NCBI GenBank assembly: GCA_049334165.1
Contig: JBEGHD010000007.1
DNA: 64,000 nucleotides
From: JBEGHD01 sp049334165
Lineage (GTDB): Bacteria > Bacteroidota > Bacteroidia > Flavobacteriales_D > Sanyastnellaceae
Direction: 5' to 3' (one strand)
Below the pieces are notes generated by a model. The model did not search any database. It was not told the DNA's origin and worked only from the letters and a program-made list of their open reading frames with translations. The position numbers were made by a program, and so were the translations under genes. Below are positions 15,972-25,444 of this stretch, piece by piece (position 1 is the first letter of the stretch; every line of letters begins with the position of its first letter).

Positions 15972-17438
15972 TTACAGGGAGTTCAAAAATTCAATTAAAA
16001 ATTGTCTTTCGTTTTCCGTCAGCTCTTTGAAAGCTTCTTTTGATTTTTCACCTTCTCCACCGTGCCACAGAATCGCTTCTTCAAGATTGCGCGCTCTTCC
16101 ATCGTGAAGGAAAAAAGTGTGATTATTCACCGTGCTTATCAGTCCGATTCCCCAGAGCGGAGCTGTGCGCCATTCGCTTCCAGAAGCTTGATGATCTGGT
16201 CGGCCATCGGCTAGTCCCGGGCCCATATCGTGCAGGAGTAAATCGGTAAACGGGCGGATCGTTTTATTTCCGAGTTCCGGAATTTCAGGATGGTCTCCGG
16301 TTTCAAACTTAGGGCGGTGGCAATCAGCACAACCTATCTCGTGGAAAAGCGCTTTGCCTTTCAGTACGTTTGGATCTTTTGCATTCCTTCGGACTGGCAC
16401 TCCCAATGAGGCAGAATAAATTGTGATGTGATCAAAATTATCTTCTTGCAACTCGGGTGTTCCTCCATCAACAGCATTCATGGCTTCTGGCTGACTTTTG
16501 GTTGATTCGTCCTTTGGGAAAAGACTTGAAGTGATACCAATATCGTGATTGAAGGCCATGGCTACCTGTTCTCGAATGGTTGGAACATTCGCCTTCCAGC
16601 CGTATCGGCCAGGTGATTTCTTCTCATTCACGGAATCCCACACGTAGTTGATCCTTCCGGATATTCCGTCACCGTCCTCATCGTTTGGATCTACAATGCT
16701 TTTCAGAGTGTCTTCGGGAATGGCTTCGAGTAGCCCGAGCCCAATCATTTGGGTGCCAACTCTGGGAGACGTGAGCACATCAGGTCCGAGCGCTCCATAC
16801 TGCAAATTGACAAACTCGTAAGTCGGCTTTCGAAGTTCGTAGGGAGTGCCATCGGCATACTTGCCTTCAATCGTCTCGTATTTGATTTGCACTTCACCTT
16901 CGTGAGGAATGCCCATCAGAGCAGAGCCCTGAAGTTGTCCTCCATAGATAGGGTGGGGAAGAGGTCCTCCGTGCTGACTTTCGCCTGGGATACTTAGTCT
17001 CATCAAGAATCCAGCGGAAACATCACCTGTTTCGAATTGAGGTTTGCCACGACCGTCTCGTGTGTGACAGTTGTCGCAGGCTCTGGCATTGAAAAGTGGT
17101 CCGAGTCCATCGCGGGCAGTTGTGGACGATGGTGCTGTGACCCAGGATTGATTGAAAAGAGAGTTTCCTACGAAAAATATGTTTTTGTTCTTTCCTTTTA
17201 GGGTAGGTACAGGAAGTCCGAATGCATTCTGTGAAGCGTCAAAAACTGTAGCTTCACCGGCAGAAAGTTCTTCACCTTCCTCGTAAACTCCGATATGGTT
17301 TTCATCATTCAGACAGCCGGTGATCAAGGCAATTGCTATAATTGAACCACCGATAACCCACTTACCTGTTTTATTTCTCTTTTTGCTGCTCGCCATTTTT
17401 CTCGAAGTCATTAACAAAGCTTTGGCGGGATTGATCAC
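15972..17438 (-). CDS. Di-haem oxidoreductase lipoprotein (DUF1111 / COG3488 type)
   Basis: This 488-residue protein has a lipoprotein signal (ALITGC, Cys42) and two haem c sites, CDNCH (121-125) and CADCH (370-374). It matches the putative thiol-oxidoreductase / di-haem family related to cytochrome c peroxidases. The function within iron-associated imelysin loci is thought to be redox chemistry on the outside of the membrane, but is unproven. The GTG at 17438 overlaps the preceding stop as GTGA, which suggests coupled translation. ATG codons at 17411 and 17396 would give a more ordinary signal peptide and are real alternatives. Confidence 0.88.
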   Translation of the reverse strand: MINPAKALLMTSRKMASSKKRNKTGKWVIGGSIIAIALITGCLNDENHIGVYEEGEELSAGEATVFDASQNAFGLPVPTLKGKNKNIFFVGNSLFNQSWVTAPSSTTARDGLGPLFNARACDNCHTRDGRGKPQFETGDVSAGFLMRLSIPGESQHGGPLPHPIYGGQLQGSALMGIPHEGEVQIKYETIEGKYADGTPYELRKPTYEFVNLQYGALGPDVLTSPRVGTQMIGLGLLEAIPEDTLKSIVDPNDEDGDGISGRINYVWDSVNEKKSPGRYGWKANVPTIREQVAMAFNHDIGITSSLFPKDESTKSQPEAMNAVDGGTPELQEDNFDHITIYSASLGVPVRRNAKDPNVLKGKALFHEIGCADCHRPKFETGDHPEIPELGNKTIRPFTDLLLHDMGPGLADGRPDHQASGSEWRTAPLWGIGLISTVNNHTFFLHDGRARNLEEAILWHGGEGEKSKEAFKELTENERQFLIEFLNSL

Positions 17439-18679
17439 TCTGGAAGTGCAGTAGAAATTGTCAGTCCCAATACAGCTGCTGACTCACTTAGTTTATCGCC
17501 TTGCTGTTGCAAAACTTCTACCGCTTCCATAATCGGACCTGGGTTTTCCAGAGTTTCTTTGGTAATGGCGATGTCGAAAGGAGCTGGAATAGCCGCCACT
17601 CTGGTCATCGAAGCTTCAGAAAGCTGTTCGAGTTCTTCCGCGAGCTCTTTATCTTCCTCTTCGATTAAATCTAAAAGCGAGGCTCCATCAATGGTGGTCC
17701 CATCCGGTCGTTGGTAGTGACCAGTCAAAACGTTTCTTATTCCAAGCGCATTGTTGACAATGTCCCGGTCGGTGTTGTCTGAAAAGCAGCTGTGCTCGTC
17801 TTCCTGTCCGTTGGCCACTGGGGTGATCATTCTCTCACCGGACAATTCGGCTTTACTTAATATTCCTATCCCGCTCAGCATGTTTTTGATCGCCTGCTGA
17901 GGAGGGAGATTGAGAAATTCTGATCTGTAGTTGTTTTCAACTTTTGGGTCCCAGTCAGCTTCGAGTTGTTCGAGATATTTTACAATCAGGTCTGCACTTA
18001 TAGAGAGGTACTTTGCTCTGCGCTCTTGATTTTGGTGACCACCTCTAGAACCGGAAACATAATCTGTGAAAGGGCGCTGACCTGGCTTTCCGTTGGATGG
18101 ATCGGCAAAGTCCTGCCCCCAAAGCAAAAACTCAACAGCGTGAAAGCCGACAGTCACGTTGGCTTCGTTTCCCTGATACTCGTGCATTTGCAGAAGAGCC
18201 GTTTCGGTGATTTCGGGAAAACCAGCCGTATCGTTAATGATGTTGATGCCTTGATTTTGACTGGCTCCCCCGGTACCAGGACGAACATAGTCAATCAATG
18301 CTTCGTCAAGCGGCCAGGCATTGAGCAATGGCTCTGGTCCGCCCTTGCTGTCGATGGGGCCATTGGAAAAACGAAAGGCCTCGGTTTGACCATACGGTTC
18401 CCTGGCAGCCAACCACGCTAGCTTCGCTTTCTCGAAATTTTCTTTGGTGGGTTCAGTTACAAAAGTGTCGATGGATTCTTCGAGGTTTTCTGCTGCTTTT
18501 CTAGCGTCCTGATAATTTGCAAAGACAATTTCAGCATAGTTTTCTGCTACCGAACTCATCAATTCTTCTTGCTCTGGAGATAACTTGTTTTCTGATTTGT
18601 CAGTATCTCCGCAAGCGAACAAAAACAAGAGTGACGAAAAAAGTAAAGCGCAGCGAGAGAATGAATCTATTCCTTTCAT
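17435..18679 (-). CDS. Imelysin family lipoprotein (IrpA-like, intact GxHxxE)
   Basis: This 414-residue lipoprotein (FLFACGD, lipid-modified Cys23) has the imelysin/peptidase M75 fold and the intact motif GFHAVE (178-183). Family members such as IrpA and EfeO-like proteins are implicated in iron acquisition. The ATG at 18679 is chosen. A GTG two codons upstream is possible. It is the first gene of the imelysin / di-haem oxidoreductase / imelysin unit and has a good promoter 23 bases upstream. Confidence 0.88.
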   Translation of the reverse strand: MKGIDSFSRCALLFSSLLFLFACGDTDKSENKLSPEQEELMSSVAENYAEIVFANYQDARKAAENLEESIDTFVTEPTKENFEKAKLAWLAAREPYGQTEAFRFSNGPIDSKGGPEPLLNAWPLDEALIDYVRPGTGGASQNQGINIINDTAGFPEITETALLQMHEYQGNEANVTVGFHAVEFLLWGQDFADPSNGKPGQRPFTDYVSGSRGGHQNQERRAKYLSISADLIVKYLEQLEADWDPKVENNYRSEFLNLPPQQAIKNMLSGIGILSKAELSGERMITPVANGQEDEHSCFSDNTDRDIVNNALGIRNVLTGHYQRPDGTTIDGASLLDLIEEEDKELAEELEQLSEASMTRVAAIPAPFDIAITKETLENPGPIMEAVEVLQQQGDKLSESAAVLGLTISTALPE

Positions 18680-18701
18680 GAACACCGAAATTTTGTTGCT
18701 G

Positions 18702-18709
18702 CAAAAGTA
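18702..18709 (-). promoter_or_regulatory. -7 promoter element of the imelysin operon
   Basis: On the minus strand this reads TACTTTTG (TAnnTTTG), 23 bases before the ATG of the first imelysin gene. No iron-box-like palindrome was recognised. Confidence 0.65.
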
Positions 18710-18757
18710 GTGATAGCAAGCATTTCAAGCAATCGCACAAAGGTGGTATTGCACTGA

Positions 18758-19654
18758 TTATTCGCTCTTGTGAATGCTTGGATGAACATCCGGCTCACCC
18801 TTGTATTCGACCTCCACAGTGGTGTGATGGATCGGCAGGTCAAGGAGTTTCTCGCGAAGCTTCATTTTTAGCTCACTCATCTCTTCGTAGCTCGTGCCGG
18901 GCTCTGTGGCAATGTGCACGCTCAAAACGTTGTACTCTCCATCCATCGACCAAACATGAAAATCGTGGTAGTCTTCAATACCTGGAAGGTCTTGAAGAAT
19001 TTTTTCTATCTCACGAATATCAACGTCTTTTGGAGTTCCCTGAAGAATGATTTTGAAGCTTTCCTTTAGGTTTTTGAAAACATTGAAAAGGATATAAACC
19101 ACAATGAGAAGCGAAAGTGCCGGATCGAGCCAGGCAATGTATTTGAACTGAAGCACGATGCTGACGATCAAAACGGCTACCCAGCCGAGCACATCCTCAA
19201 TGAGATGAAGAGCAACGGCTTTTTCATTTAAGGTGTGTCCTTTTCTAAGACGAAGTGCTGCAGCACCGTTTACCACAACTCCCAAAATCGCGAGCCACAT
19301 CATTCCCTGGGCATTTACCTCGTGCTCACCAGTTAGTGCCGGCACTGCGCGGATGATGATGAAAATAGCTCCGACAATGAGAACGACAGAATTTACAATG
19401 GCTCCCAAAAGGGTAAACCGCTGATAGCCAAAGGTGAAATTGTGATCGCGTTTTCTGTGGCTTAAGTTTTGAAAATACCAGCTAAGTCCCAAGCTTAGAC
19501 TGTCTCCCAGATCGTGGACAGCATCGGAGATAACAGCAATACTCCCAGTCCAAATCCCTCCAATAATTTCGATAATGGTAAAGCCAGTGTTGAGAAAAAA
19601 AGCAACTTTCAGATTGCCTGTTTCTGCCGGCTTGTACTCCTTAGAATGACCCAT
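18758..19654 (-). CDS. Cation diffusion facilitator (CDF) metal transporter, ZitB-like
   Basis: This 298-residue inner-membrane protein has six hydrophobic segments and the two-part metal site of CDF proteins: SDAVHDLGDS in helix II and HLIEDVLGW in helix V. A C-terminal cytoplasmic ferredoxin-like domain (about 210-285) carries HDFHVWSMDG. Members export Zn2+ or other divalent cations in exchange for protons. The His/Asp pattern fits Zn/Cd types. It begins on the base right after the stop of a small membrane protein, so the two are co-transcribed. Confidence 0.92.
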   Translation of the reverse strand: MGHSKEYKPAETGNLKVAFFLNTGFTIIEIIGGIWTGSIAVISDAVHDLGDSLSLGLSWYFQNLSHRKRDHNFTFGYQRFTLLGAIVNSVVLIVGAIFIIIRAVPALTGEHEVNAQGMMWLAILGVVVNGAAALRLRKGHTLNEKAVALHLIEDVLGWVAVLIVSIVLQFKYIAWLDPALSLLIVVYILFNVFKNLKESFKIILQGTPKDVDIREIEKILQDLPGIEDYHDFHVWSMDGEYNVLSVHIATEPGTSYEEMSELKMKLREKLLDLPIHHTTVEVEYKGEPDVHPSIHKSE

Positions 19655-19969
19655 TTATCTCTTCTTCTTTTTCTTTCCTCGTTCGAGGTCTTTTCCTTGC
19701 CGAATAACATAAGTGTAAAACCACATGATCAAGAAGCTCGGAACAATATCAGTTCCCGGAAGTGCTTCTTCTATGAGCGTGATGATACTACCAACTGCGC
19801 CTGAACTCTTTTCATACATTTTGTAGACCAACCAGGCTGCAAATGGTGCCCAAACCACGTCTCCTGTTTCTCCGAGAACAGGCAGGGCATAAGTGACCAT
19901 TCCTACGCCATCAAGCAAGATGCTGAGAAATAAATCACGCCACATTCTTTTTTTGGTGCTCGCTTCCAT
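19655..19969 (-). CDS. Small membrane protein of unknown function
   Basis: This 104-residue protein has two or three hydrophobic stretches (about 14-32, 36-50 and 75-92) and a strongly basic C-terminus of consecutive lysines and arginine. I recognise no functional motif. Its stop is immediately followed by the CDF exporter start (no gap), which suggests co-translation and possibly a link to metal or membrane function, but this is inference from position only. Confidence 0.7.
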   Translation of the reverse strand: MEASTKKRMWRDLFLSILLDGVGMVTYALPVLGETGDVVWAPFAAWLVYKMYEKSSGAVGSIITLIEEALPGTDIVPSFLIMWFYTYVIRQGKDLERGKKKKKR

Positions 19970-20049
19970 CAGTTAGTTTGGATTGGAGTCAAAATTTAGT
20001 GATAATTTGAAAATGCGTGCTCTCTCTATCGCGAATTTGTTTTGTGATT

Positions 20050-22374
20050 CTACAAAGTTGCCGCTTTATGATCGGATTTTGATTTTTCCTCTTCTTCCGA
20101 GGTGGGAGCTAGGTTTCTTGAGTCTTTGTAAAACAATAGAAGTAGCACCGGTAGCAAGAACAAGTCGGCTAAAACTGCGAAGAGCAATGTCAAACTGATG
20201 AGAAGTCCAACGTAGAAAGTTCCCAGGAAGTCGGAAATAATAAGTGTAAAGAATCCCCCGCAGAGAATTATTGATGTGACGATAATCGCTTTTCCTGTAG
20301 ACAAGTAAGTCCGCTTGAGGGCATAAATTAAAGAACGACCCTTGCCAAGCTGCAGCCTCAGCTTGCTCATGAAGTGAATGGTGTCGTCAACGGCAATTCC
20401 AAAAGCGATTGTGAAAATAATGGCTGTCGAGACTTTAAGATAAATTCCGAAGTAGCCGAGAATTCCGGCTATTAGCAATAGGGGAATCATGTTGGGAATC
20501 AGTGCGATGATGATCATGCGAAGCGACTTAAACATAAGCCCGACCACAAGAGCGATAACTGCGAATGCTATGAGTAACCCAATAATCATTTCATTTGCGA
20601 GGCTCCTGTTGTTGCTGTCGATGAGAGTAGCGGTACCGGTAATTTTGATATCAAAATATTCGGTGTCGACTTCATTTTCAAAATAGTCTCTCAGCTTTTT
20701 GTTTTTCTCGAAGAAAACGATGCTTCCCAGGTCACCCACTTTTCCATTTACTCGCGCCCAGCCTTTTTCCTCGGCATCCACGTAAAGTTCGAGCATTCCT
20801 TCGCGATCAAATTTTTCGATGTTGCGGATTAGGCGATCAATTTCCTCCTGACTTTCGGGGATTTTGTAATACTCTTTGTTGCCGCCTTTCATCGAGCGGT
20901 AGGCGGTTTTCACAATTACTGCAGGAGAAATAAGAGTTCCAACTCCGTATTCTTCTAACAGATATTGATCGAGGCTGTCGATATCGACCAGGATTTCTCG
21001 TTGCCAGGGATCAGTAATGGTGTCATCGTAGAGTATGGCCATTTCAAAAGGCCTGGCCCCGGAGTATTTATTCTCCATAAAGGCAAATTCCTTTTTGAGA
21101 GGATTGTCATCTTTTAGATCTTCCAGAATGAAATTGTTGACCTCAATCTTCGATATTCCATAAATGCTGATGGCTATGAGAATGCCTCCCGTGATAAGCA
21201 TCAATCGCTGGTTTCGAATGGTCCATCTGAAAGCTTGAGAAAGTTGCCGGGTCCAGAAAAACCCACTTCTTTTTTTGATGGCGGCTTTTGGGACCTTACT
21301 CAACACCAGAACGGAAGGCAGCAGAGTGAAAGCCAAAGTGAAGGCCACAAAAACTCCGATGGCTGTGTAGATTCCAAAATCTTGAATGGGTGCAATGGAA
21401 GAGGTGAGGAGGGTTAAAAATCCTATGGCTGTTGTCAATGAAGTGAGAAACGTAGCCAGTCCAACTTCTTTGAAAGCGATTTTTATGGCTTCCATCTTTG
21501 GGTGACCGTTTCGCAGCTCCTCAAAATAGCGCGAGAGAATATGGACCACATCACTCATTCCCACCACAAAGATGATGGTCGGAAGAATGGTGAGCATCAG
21601 GTCGATGGGTTTGCCCGTGAGTTTCATGATTCCCAGGATCCACACTACTGACAGAAGCACCACAGTGATAGGCACCCAAACGCCCCAAAACGATCTGAAA
21701 GCGATGATCAGAAAGATGATGATTAATAAAATGGAAAGGCTCACAAAAACGAGCAGCTCAGTTTGCATCATCCCTACGTAGTATTGTTGGCCTAGCACCC
21801 GACCTACTACCAGTGACTTGTCAAAAGGTACGGGGTCAACAACTTTGCTCAGCGCAGTGGCAAGCGTGTCGCTGGCTTTTTTAGACAAAAACTGCGTGTG
21901 TGAAATATTGATCGCCAGCGACTTTCCATTTTCCGAGAAGAAAGTTCCAATTAATTCAGGTCGGCTAAAAATTCGGGCGGAGTCAGTAGCGTATTTTGAT
22001 GGATCGTCTATCCGTATGAGCGGTTTTTTGAAAATAGTTCCTATGAGAGGATCTCTCAGCGGTTCCACCATTTGGGTTGGTGACTGCACATCTTTTACGT
22101 GACGGATTTTCTTCAATTCGTCAGTGAGACTATCTACGCGCTGAAGAAACTCTTGCTCAAAAATTCCTTCTTCGTTTACGAGGGCTACCACAACCCAGTC
22201 ATTGTCCGATTGAAAATGGTAACGAAAATCGTTGTAGAACTCTGTCTGTGGGTCGTCCTGAGGAAAGAAATTTTCGAAGTTGTAGTCGAACCCAAGTTGA
22301 GAACCCAGGTAGGCAAAAACGATGGTAAGAATTCCTAACAGCCAGAGAGTGGCCTTGCTCAGCCTTTTATACAT
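20050..22374 (-). CDS. MMPL/RND family transporter
   Basis: This 774-residue inner-membrane protein has two repeats, each with one N-terminal membrane helix, a large periplasmic loop and five grouped helices. The second half of each repeat carries the RND/MMPL signature: GMSDVVHILSRYFEE in the first, GIAVDDTIHFMSKL in the second. It has the size and layout of the MMPL/HpnN group, which moves lipids or hydrophobic molecules with proton drive, rather than the longer drug-efflux RND pumps. No membrane-fusion or outer-membrane partner is adjacent. Cargo is unknown. Confidence 0.88.
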   Translation of the reverse strand: MYKRLSKATLWLLGILTIVFAYLGSQLGFDYNFENFFPQDDPQTEFYNDFRYHFQSDNDWVVVALVNEEGIFEQEFLQRVDSLTDELKKIRHVKDVQSPTQMVEPLRDPLIGTIFKKPLIRIDDPSKYATDSARIFSRPELIGTFFSENGKSLAINISHTQFLSKKASDTLATALSKVVDPVPFDKSLVVGRVLGQQYYVGMMQTELLVFVSLSILLIIIFLIIAFRSFWGVWVPITVVLLSVVWILGIMKLTGKPIDLMLTILPTIIFVVGMSDVVHILSRYFEELRNGHPKMEAIKIAFKEVGLATFLTSLTTAIGFLTLLTSSIAPIQDFGIYTAIGVFVAFTLAFTLLPSVLVLSKVPKAAIKKRSGFFWTRQLSQAFRWTIRNQRLMLITGGILIAISIYGISKIEVNNFILEDLKDDNPLKKEFAFMENKYSGARPFEMAILYDDTITDPWQREILVDIDSLDQYLLEEYGVGTLISPAVIVKTAYRSMKGGNKEYYKIPESQEEIDRLIRNIEKFDREGMLELYVDAEEKGWARVNGKVGDLGSIVFFEKNKKLRDYFENEVDTEYFDIKITGTATLIDSNNRSLANEMIIGLLIAFAVIALVVGLMFKSLRMIIIALIPNMIPLLLIAGILGYFGIYLKVSTAIIFTIAFGIAVDDTIHFMSKLRLQLGKGRSLIYALKRTYLSTGKAIIVTSIILCGGFFTLIISDFLGTFYVGLLISLTLLFAVLADLFLLPVLLLLFYKDSRNLAPTSEEEEKSKSDHKAATL

Positions 22375-22455
22375 TCACCTTAAATTGTGCATTCGCGCTT
22401 TCTAACATCTGCTGGCTAAGATAGTTTTCAGTGAACTCGAATTATCACGACTTTT

Positions 22456-23541
22456 TCAAATGTCGTGTCCAGAGTCATTCTGCTCTGCTTTTTTTAGAAA
22501 ATCCTGAACTTCACCAATGGTTTTTTTAGCAGACCGGCCTACACCGATGATAGTGGCTGAGGCAAAGCCTGTCCAGCCACCGTAGCCTACTAGCCAAAGC
22601 CCTGGTATTTCTTTCGATCGGGTTCCGTCAGTTTTTATTTTTCCTCTTAAGTCGGTTTCCACCAGATTTTTAAGGTGAGCTGTGGCGTAGCCAAAACCAG
22701 TGCACCAAATCACAACTTCAAATTCTTCTTCAGTGCCATCTGGCCAAACCACTCCCGACTCGGTCATTTCTGCGAAAGTTCTTCTAGAGCCCAGAACCTT
22801 TCTATCCCGGGCTTCTTTCACCGTTGGCACCATCACGATATGGCCCAAGTTATATTTCGAAGGATCGAACTTTTCACCTTTTTTCTCAGCGTAATACTTT
22901 GCAGAGGCCACATCAAAAAGCACCCGGCCGTCTACATCGTCTGGCAAAAAATCAGGCTCTTCACGAGTCGCCCAAACCGTGTTTGCGTGTTCAGAGACTT
23001 CTGCCAAAATCTGGGCACCGCTATTTCCCTCGCCTACGACTAGCACTTTCTTGTTCTTCAAAAAGTCAGGATTCCTGTATTCAGAAGAATGAATTTGAAC
23101 TCCGTTAAAACGCTCTTTTCCTTTCACCTCTGGAATAAACGGTTTTCCCCAAGTCCCAGTTGCTGAGATCAATGCTTTAGATCGCATCGTTCCCGAAGAA
23201 GTACGGAGTTCGAATAAATCGCCTTGTTTGACAGCAGAAAAAACTTCGACTGGCCTTTGAATCTGAATATTGTAGCGCTGTTCGTATTTGCACAGGTAGT
23301 CGATCACTTCCTCTTTAGTGGGGAAGTCATGAGACGAAGAGGGCATAAGCCAACCAGGGAGGGAGCTGTGTTCGGCCGGGGAGAAAAGCGTGAGAGAATC
23401 CCAAGCGCTTTGCCATGAACCACCGCAACTTTCACTTTTGTCGAGTATTGTGTAGTCGATGTCGGTTCTGCGCAAGTAGTAAGCGCAGGCCAGGGCGCTC
23501 TGTCCGCCACCAATGATGATGAGGTCGTGCGTTTTATTCAA
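22456..23541 (-). CDS. Flavin-containing monooxygenase-like NAD(P)/FAD oxidoreductase
   Basis: This 361-residue protein has an FAD-binding Rossmann motif GGGQSALA (12-19) and a second NADPH-binding motif GEGNSGAQ near 173. It closes with CTGFGYAT and a GYGGWTGFASATI C-terminal FAD contact. It resembles Trk-like/ArsO-type monooxygenases. No arsenic genes are nearby, so the arsenic link is not claimed. It starts on the base after the stop of the acid phosphatase gene, forming a two-gene unit. Confidence 0.85.
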   Translation of the reverse strand: MNKTHDLIIIGGGQSALACAYYLRRTDIDYTILDKSESCGGSWQSAWDSLTLFSPAEHSSLPGWLMPSSSHDFPTKEEVIDYLCKYEQRYNIQIQRPVEVFSAVKQGDLFELRTSSGTMRSKALISATGTWGKPFIPEVKGKERFNGVQIHSSEYRNPDFLKNKKVLVVGEGNSGAQILAEVSEHANTVWATREEPDFLPDDVDGRVLFDVASAKYYAEKKGEKFDPSKYNLGHIVMVPTVKEARDRKVLGSRRTFAEMTESGVVWPDGTEEEFEVVIWCTGFGYATAHLKNLVETDLRGKIKTDGTRSKEIPGLWLVGYGGWTGFASATIIGVGRSAKKTIGEVQDFLKKAEQNDSGHDI

Positions 23542-24387
23542 TCAGTTTTCCTTTTTGTACCCTCTGAGCTTCGACCTTCTCACAGAATCTTTCTGAGCTT
23601 CGGTGTAGCTGTAGTTCGATTCGAAGAGGCCTTCGGTTTCCCAGTCCCCGTACATCACGTTGGGCAAAACAATGAACCTGTTGCCAAATTCATTTTTCAA
23701 ACTATCCACAAGAGCACTCCGTTCTTCTGAAGAACGATCGTCAAAAGCAGAAGAAAAGTCGGCCAGGTTGTCGCCCAGGAGCATCACAATTTTGTGAGTC
23801 TCCTGCGCAATTTCTCTTCTCGGACCTTTAGCGCTGGTGGTGTCTTTGGTCATCACTCTGGAATTATCTGAAATTGGGAAGCCGAGCTTTTTCATATTGT
23901 CGATGGTGGCTTGCCTCAGCGTGTCGTAGCGGTTGGTGATATAAAAAATCTCAACTCCCTGCTCGTTGGCATAATTGAAAAACTCAAGTGCTCCCGGCAT
24001 TGGTGTGGCGTCTCTTTTTTCGCTCCATTCAATCCACGTTTCGCGGTTGTAATTTTCATCATCCAAAACCAACTGAGCGTTATATGGACTGTTGTCTAAA
24101 ACGGTTTCATCTACATCAGTGACGATTGCCAGTGGCTTTTCAGAATCGCCGTGAGCTTCAATCATTTCGCCAAGTCTGTATTTGGCAACATTGAAAGCCT
24201 GGTGGGAAAGGGCTTCAAACTCAGCTGCATTCTGTGTCCACAAAACCGACTGCATCATGTGCAGTGACTTCGAGGATGGAGGATTTTGTGAACCACTTTG
24301 GTTGTTTGGATCCTTTTCGTTCAAGGTGATGCAAGACTGCAAAACAAGCGCAGTTAGAAGGACGAACGAGGCGTGAAGACTTTTCAT
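23542..24387 (-). CDS. 5'-nucleotidase / acid phosphatase lipoprotein, e(P4) family
   Basis: This 281-residue HAD-superfamily class C acid phosphatase has a lipoprotein signal (LVLQSC, Cys19). The nucleophile motif is DVDETVLD (Asp91 and Asp93) and a later LLGDNLADF supplies the metal-binding Asp. e(P4) enzymes remove phosphate from nucleotides such as NMN at the outer membrane so that the nucleoside can be taken up. The ATG at 24387 gives a normal signal, while the open frame 17 codons longer does not. It is followed without a gap by the flavin monooxygenase. Confidence 0.9.
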   Translation of the reverse strand: MKSLHASFVLLTALVLQSCITLNEKDPNNQSGSQNPPSSKSLHMMQSVLWTQNAAEFEALSHQAFNVAKYRLGEMIEAHGDSEKPLAIVTDVDETVLDNSPYNAQLVLDDENYNRETWIEWSEKRDATPMPGALEFFNYANEQGVEIFYITNRYDTLRQATIDNMKKLGFPISDNSRVMTKDTTSAKGPRREIAQETHKIVMLLGDNLADFSSAFDDRSSEERSALVDSLKNEFGNRFIVLPNVMYGDWETEGLFESNYSYTEAQKDSVRRSKLRGYKKEN

Positions 24388-24456
24388 TTTTGAGTTTCTG
24401 AATTTTGCGTGCAAAGTAAAAGAATCCACATCAATCAACGGTCAATTGGAGCAGAT

Positions 24457-24491
24457 CAAAAAAATAGCCCCATCAAATGTGATGGAGCTAT
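24457..24491 (-). terminator. Rho-independent terminator after mscS-type gene
   Basis: The minus strand reads a 13-base stem with one wobble (AATAGC..CCATCA paired with TGATGG..GCTATT, 24463-24491), followed by a run of seven T. Confidence 0.85.
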
Positions 24492-24517
24492 TGGTGCAAT
24501 TGCTTTAAAAGAGATCA

Positions 24518-25342
24518 TTAATTCTCTTTGTGAAGGTGAACGTCCATTTGTGGAAAGGGAATGTTCAGGCCTTCTTCGTTGAATTTCTTGTAGACTTTAC
24601 CTTGCATATCGAAGTTCACTGGCCAGAAATCTCCGGAAGCCGTCCAGCAGCGAACAGCAATGTTTACCGAGCTGTCAGCTAGTTCTTTCACAGCGAAGAA
24701 AGGTTCTGGATCCTTCTGGATTCTGTCGTCCTCTTCCACTAATTGCTTGAGTACTGCAATCGCTTTTTCTGTGTCATCACCATAGCCGATGCCAAATGTC
24801 CAGTCGTGACGCCTTGTTGGCTCAGTGCTGTAGTTGGTTATCGAACCTGTAGAAACCGGGCCGTTTGGCAAGAAGATGGTCACATTGTTAGGTGTCTTCA
24901 AAATAGTATTGAAGATCTGAATTTCATGAACTGTACCTGAGTGCCCTTGTGCTTCAATGAAATCACCAACTTTAATCGGCTTAATAATTAGAATAATCAC
25001 GCCACCAGCAAAATTTTGTAGTGTCCCGCTAAGTGCCAACCCAATTGCGAGTCCTGCCGCACCGAGCACTGCGATGAAAGAAGTTGCCGGTACGCCAACC
25101 AGGCTGATCACTGATAGAACAACCATTATTTTGAGTATGGCCCCAATTATGCCTGTTAGAAATGGAATCAGAGACGGGTCCATTTTTCTTTTCTCAAGAC
25201 CTTTACGAGTCATGTTGGTCAGCTTCTTGGCGAGCCAGAGTCCTATGATGAGGACGATAATCGCCAGAAGCACTTTTGGAGCGTACTCTAATATCATTTC
25301 GTACGCCAAATTGAGGTAATAATTGATGTCTGTATTTTCCAT
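24518..25342 (-). CDS. Small-conductance mechanosensitive channel, MscS family
   Basis: This 274-residue protein has three membrane helices. The pore helix TM3 contains GAAGLAIGLALSGTLQNF, closely matching the Ala/Gly-packed pore of E. coli MscS, and is followed by the beta domain and a C-terminal alpha/beta domain. It opens under membrane tension to release solutes on osmotic downshock. The length is near that of the E. coli protein. The ATG at 25342 is chosen over a start ten codons upstream. The mscL gene lies just upstream on the same strand but the 102-base gap suggests separate transcription. Confidence 0.93.
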   Translation of the reverse strand: MENTDINYYLNLAYEMILEYAPKVLLAIIVLIIGLWLAKKLTNMTRKGLEKRKMDPSLIPFLTGIIGAILKIMVVLSVISLVGVPATSFIAVLGAAGLAIGLALSGTLQNFAGGVIILIIKPIKVGDFIEAQGHSGTVHEIQIFNTILKTPNNVTIFLPNGPVSTGSITNYSTEPTRRHDWTFGIGYGDDTEKAIAVLKQLVEEDDRIQKDPEPFFAVKELADSSVNIAVRCWTASGDFWPVNFDMQGKVYKKFNEEGLNIPFPQMDVHLHKEN

Positions 25343-25444
25343 AAGTAGATTGATTTGGTTGCAATAATACAATCTCTCACAACAGGTCAGTGTTGTAAAA
25401 GTTGAGTTTTAGTCGAAATCCACGGCAGAATTTGAGAACTGATC

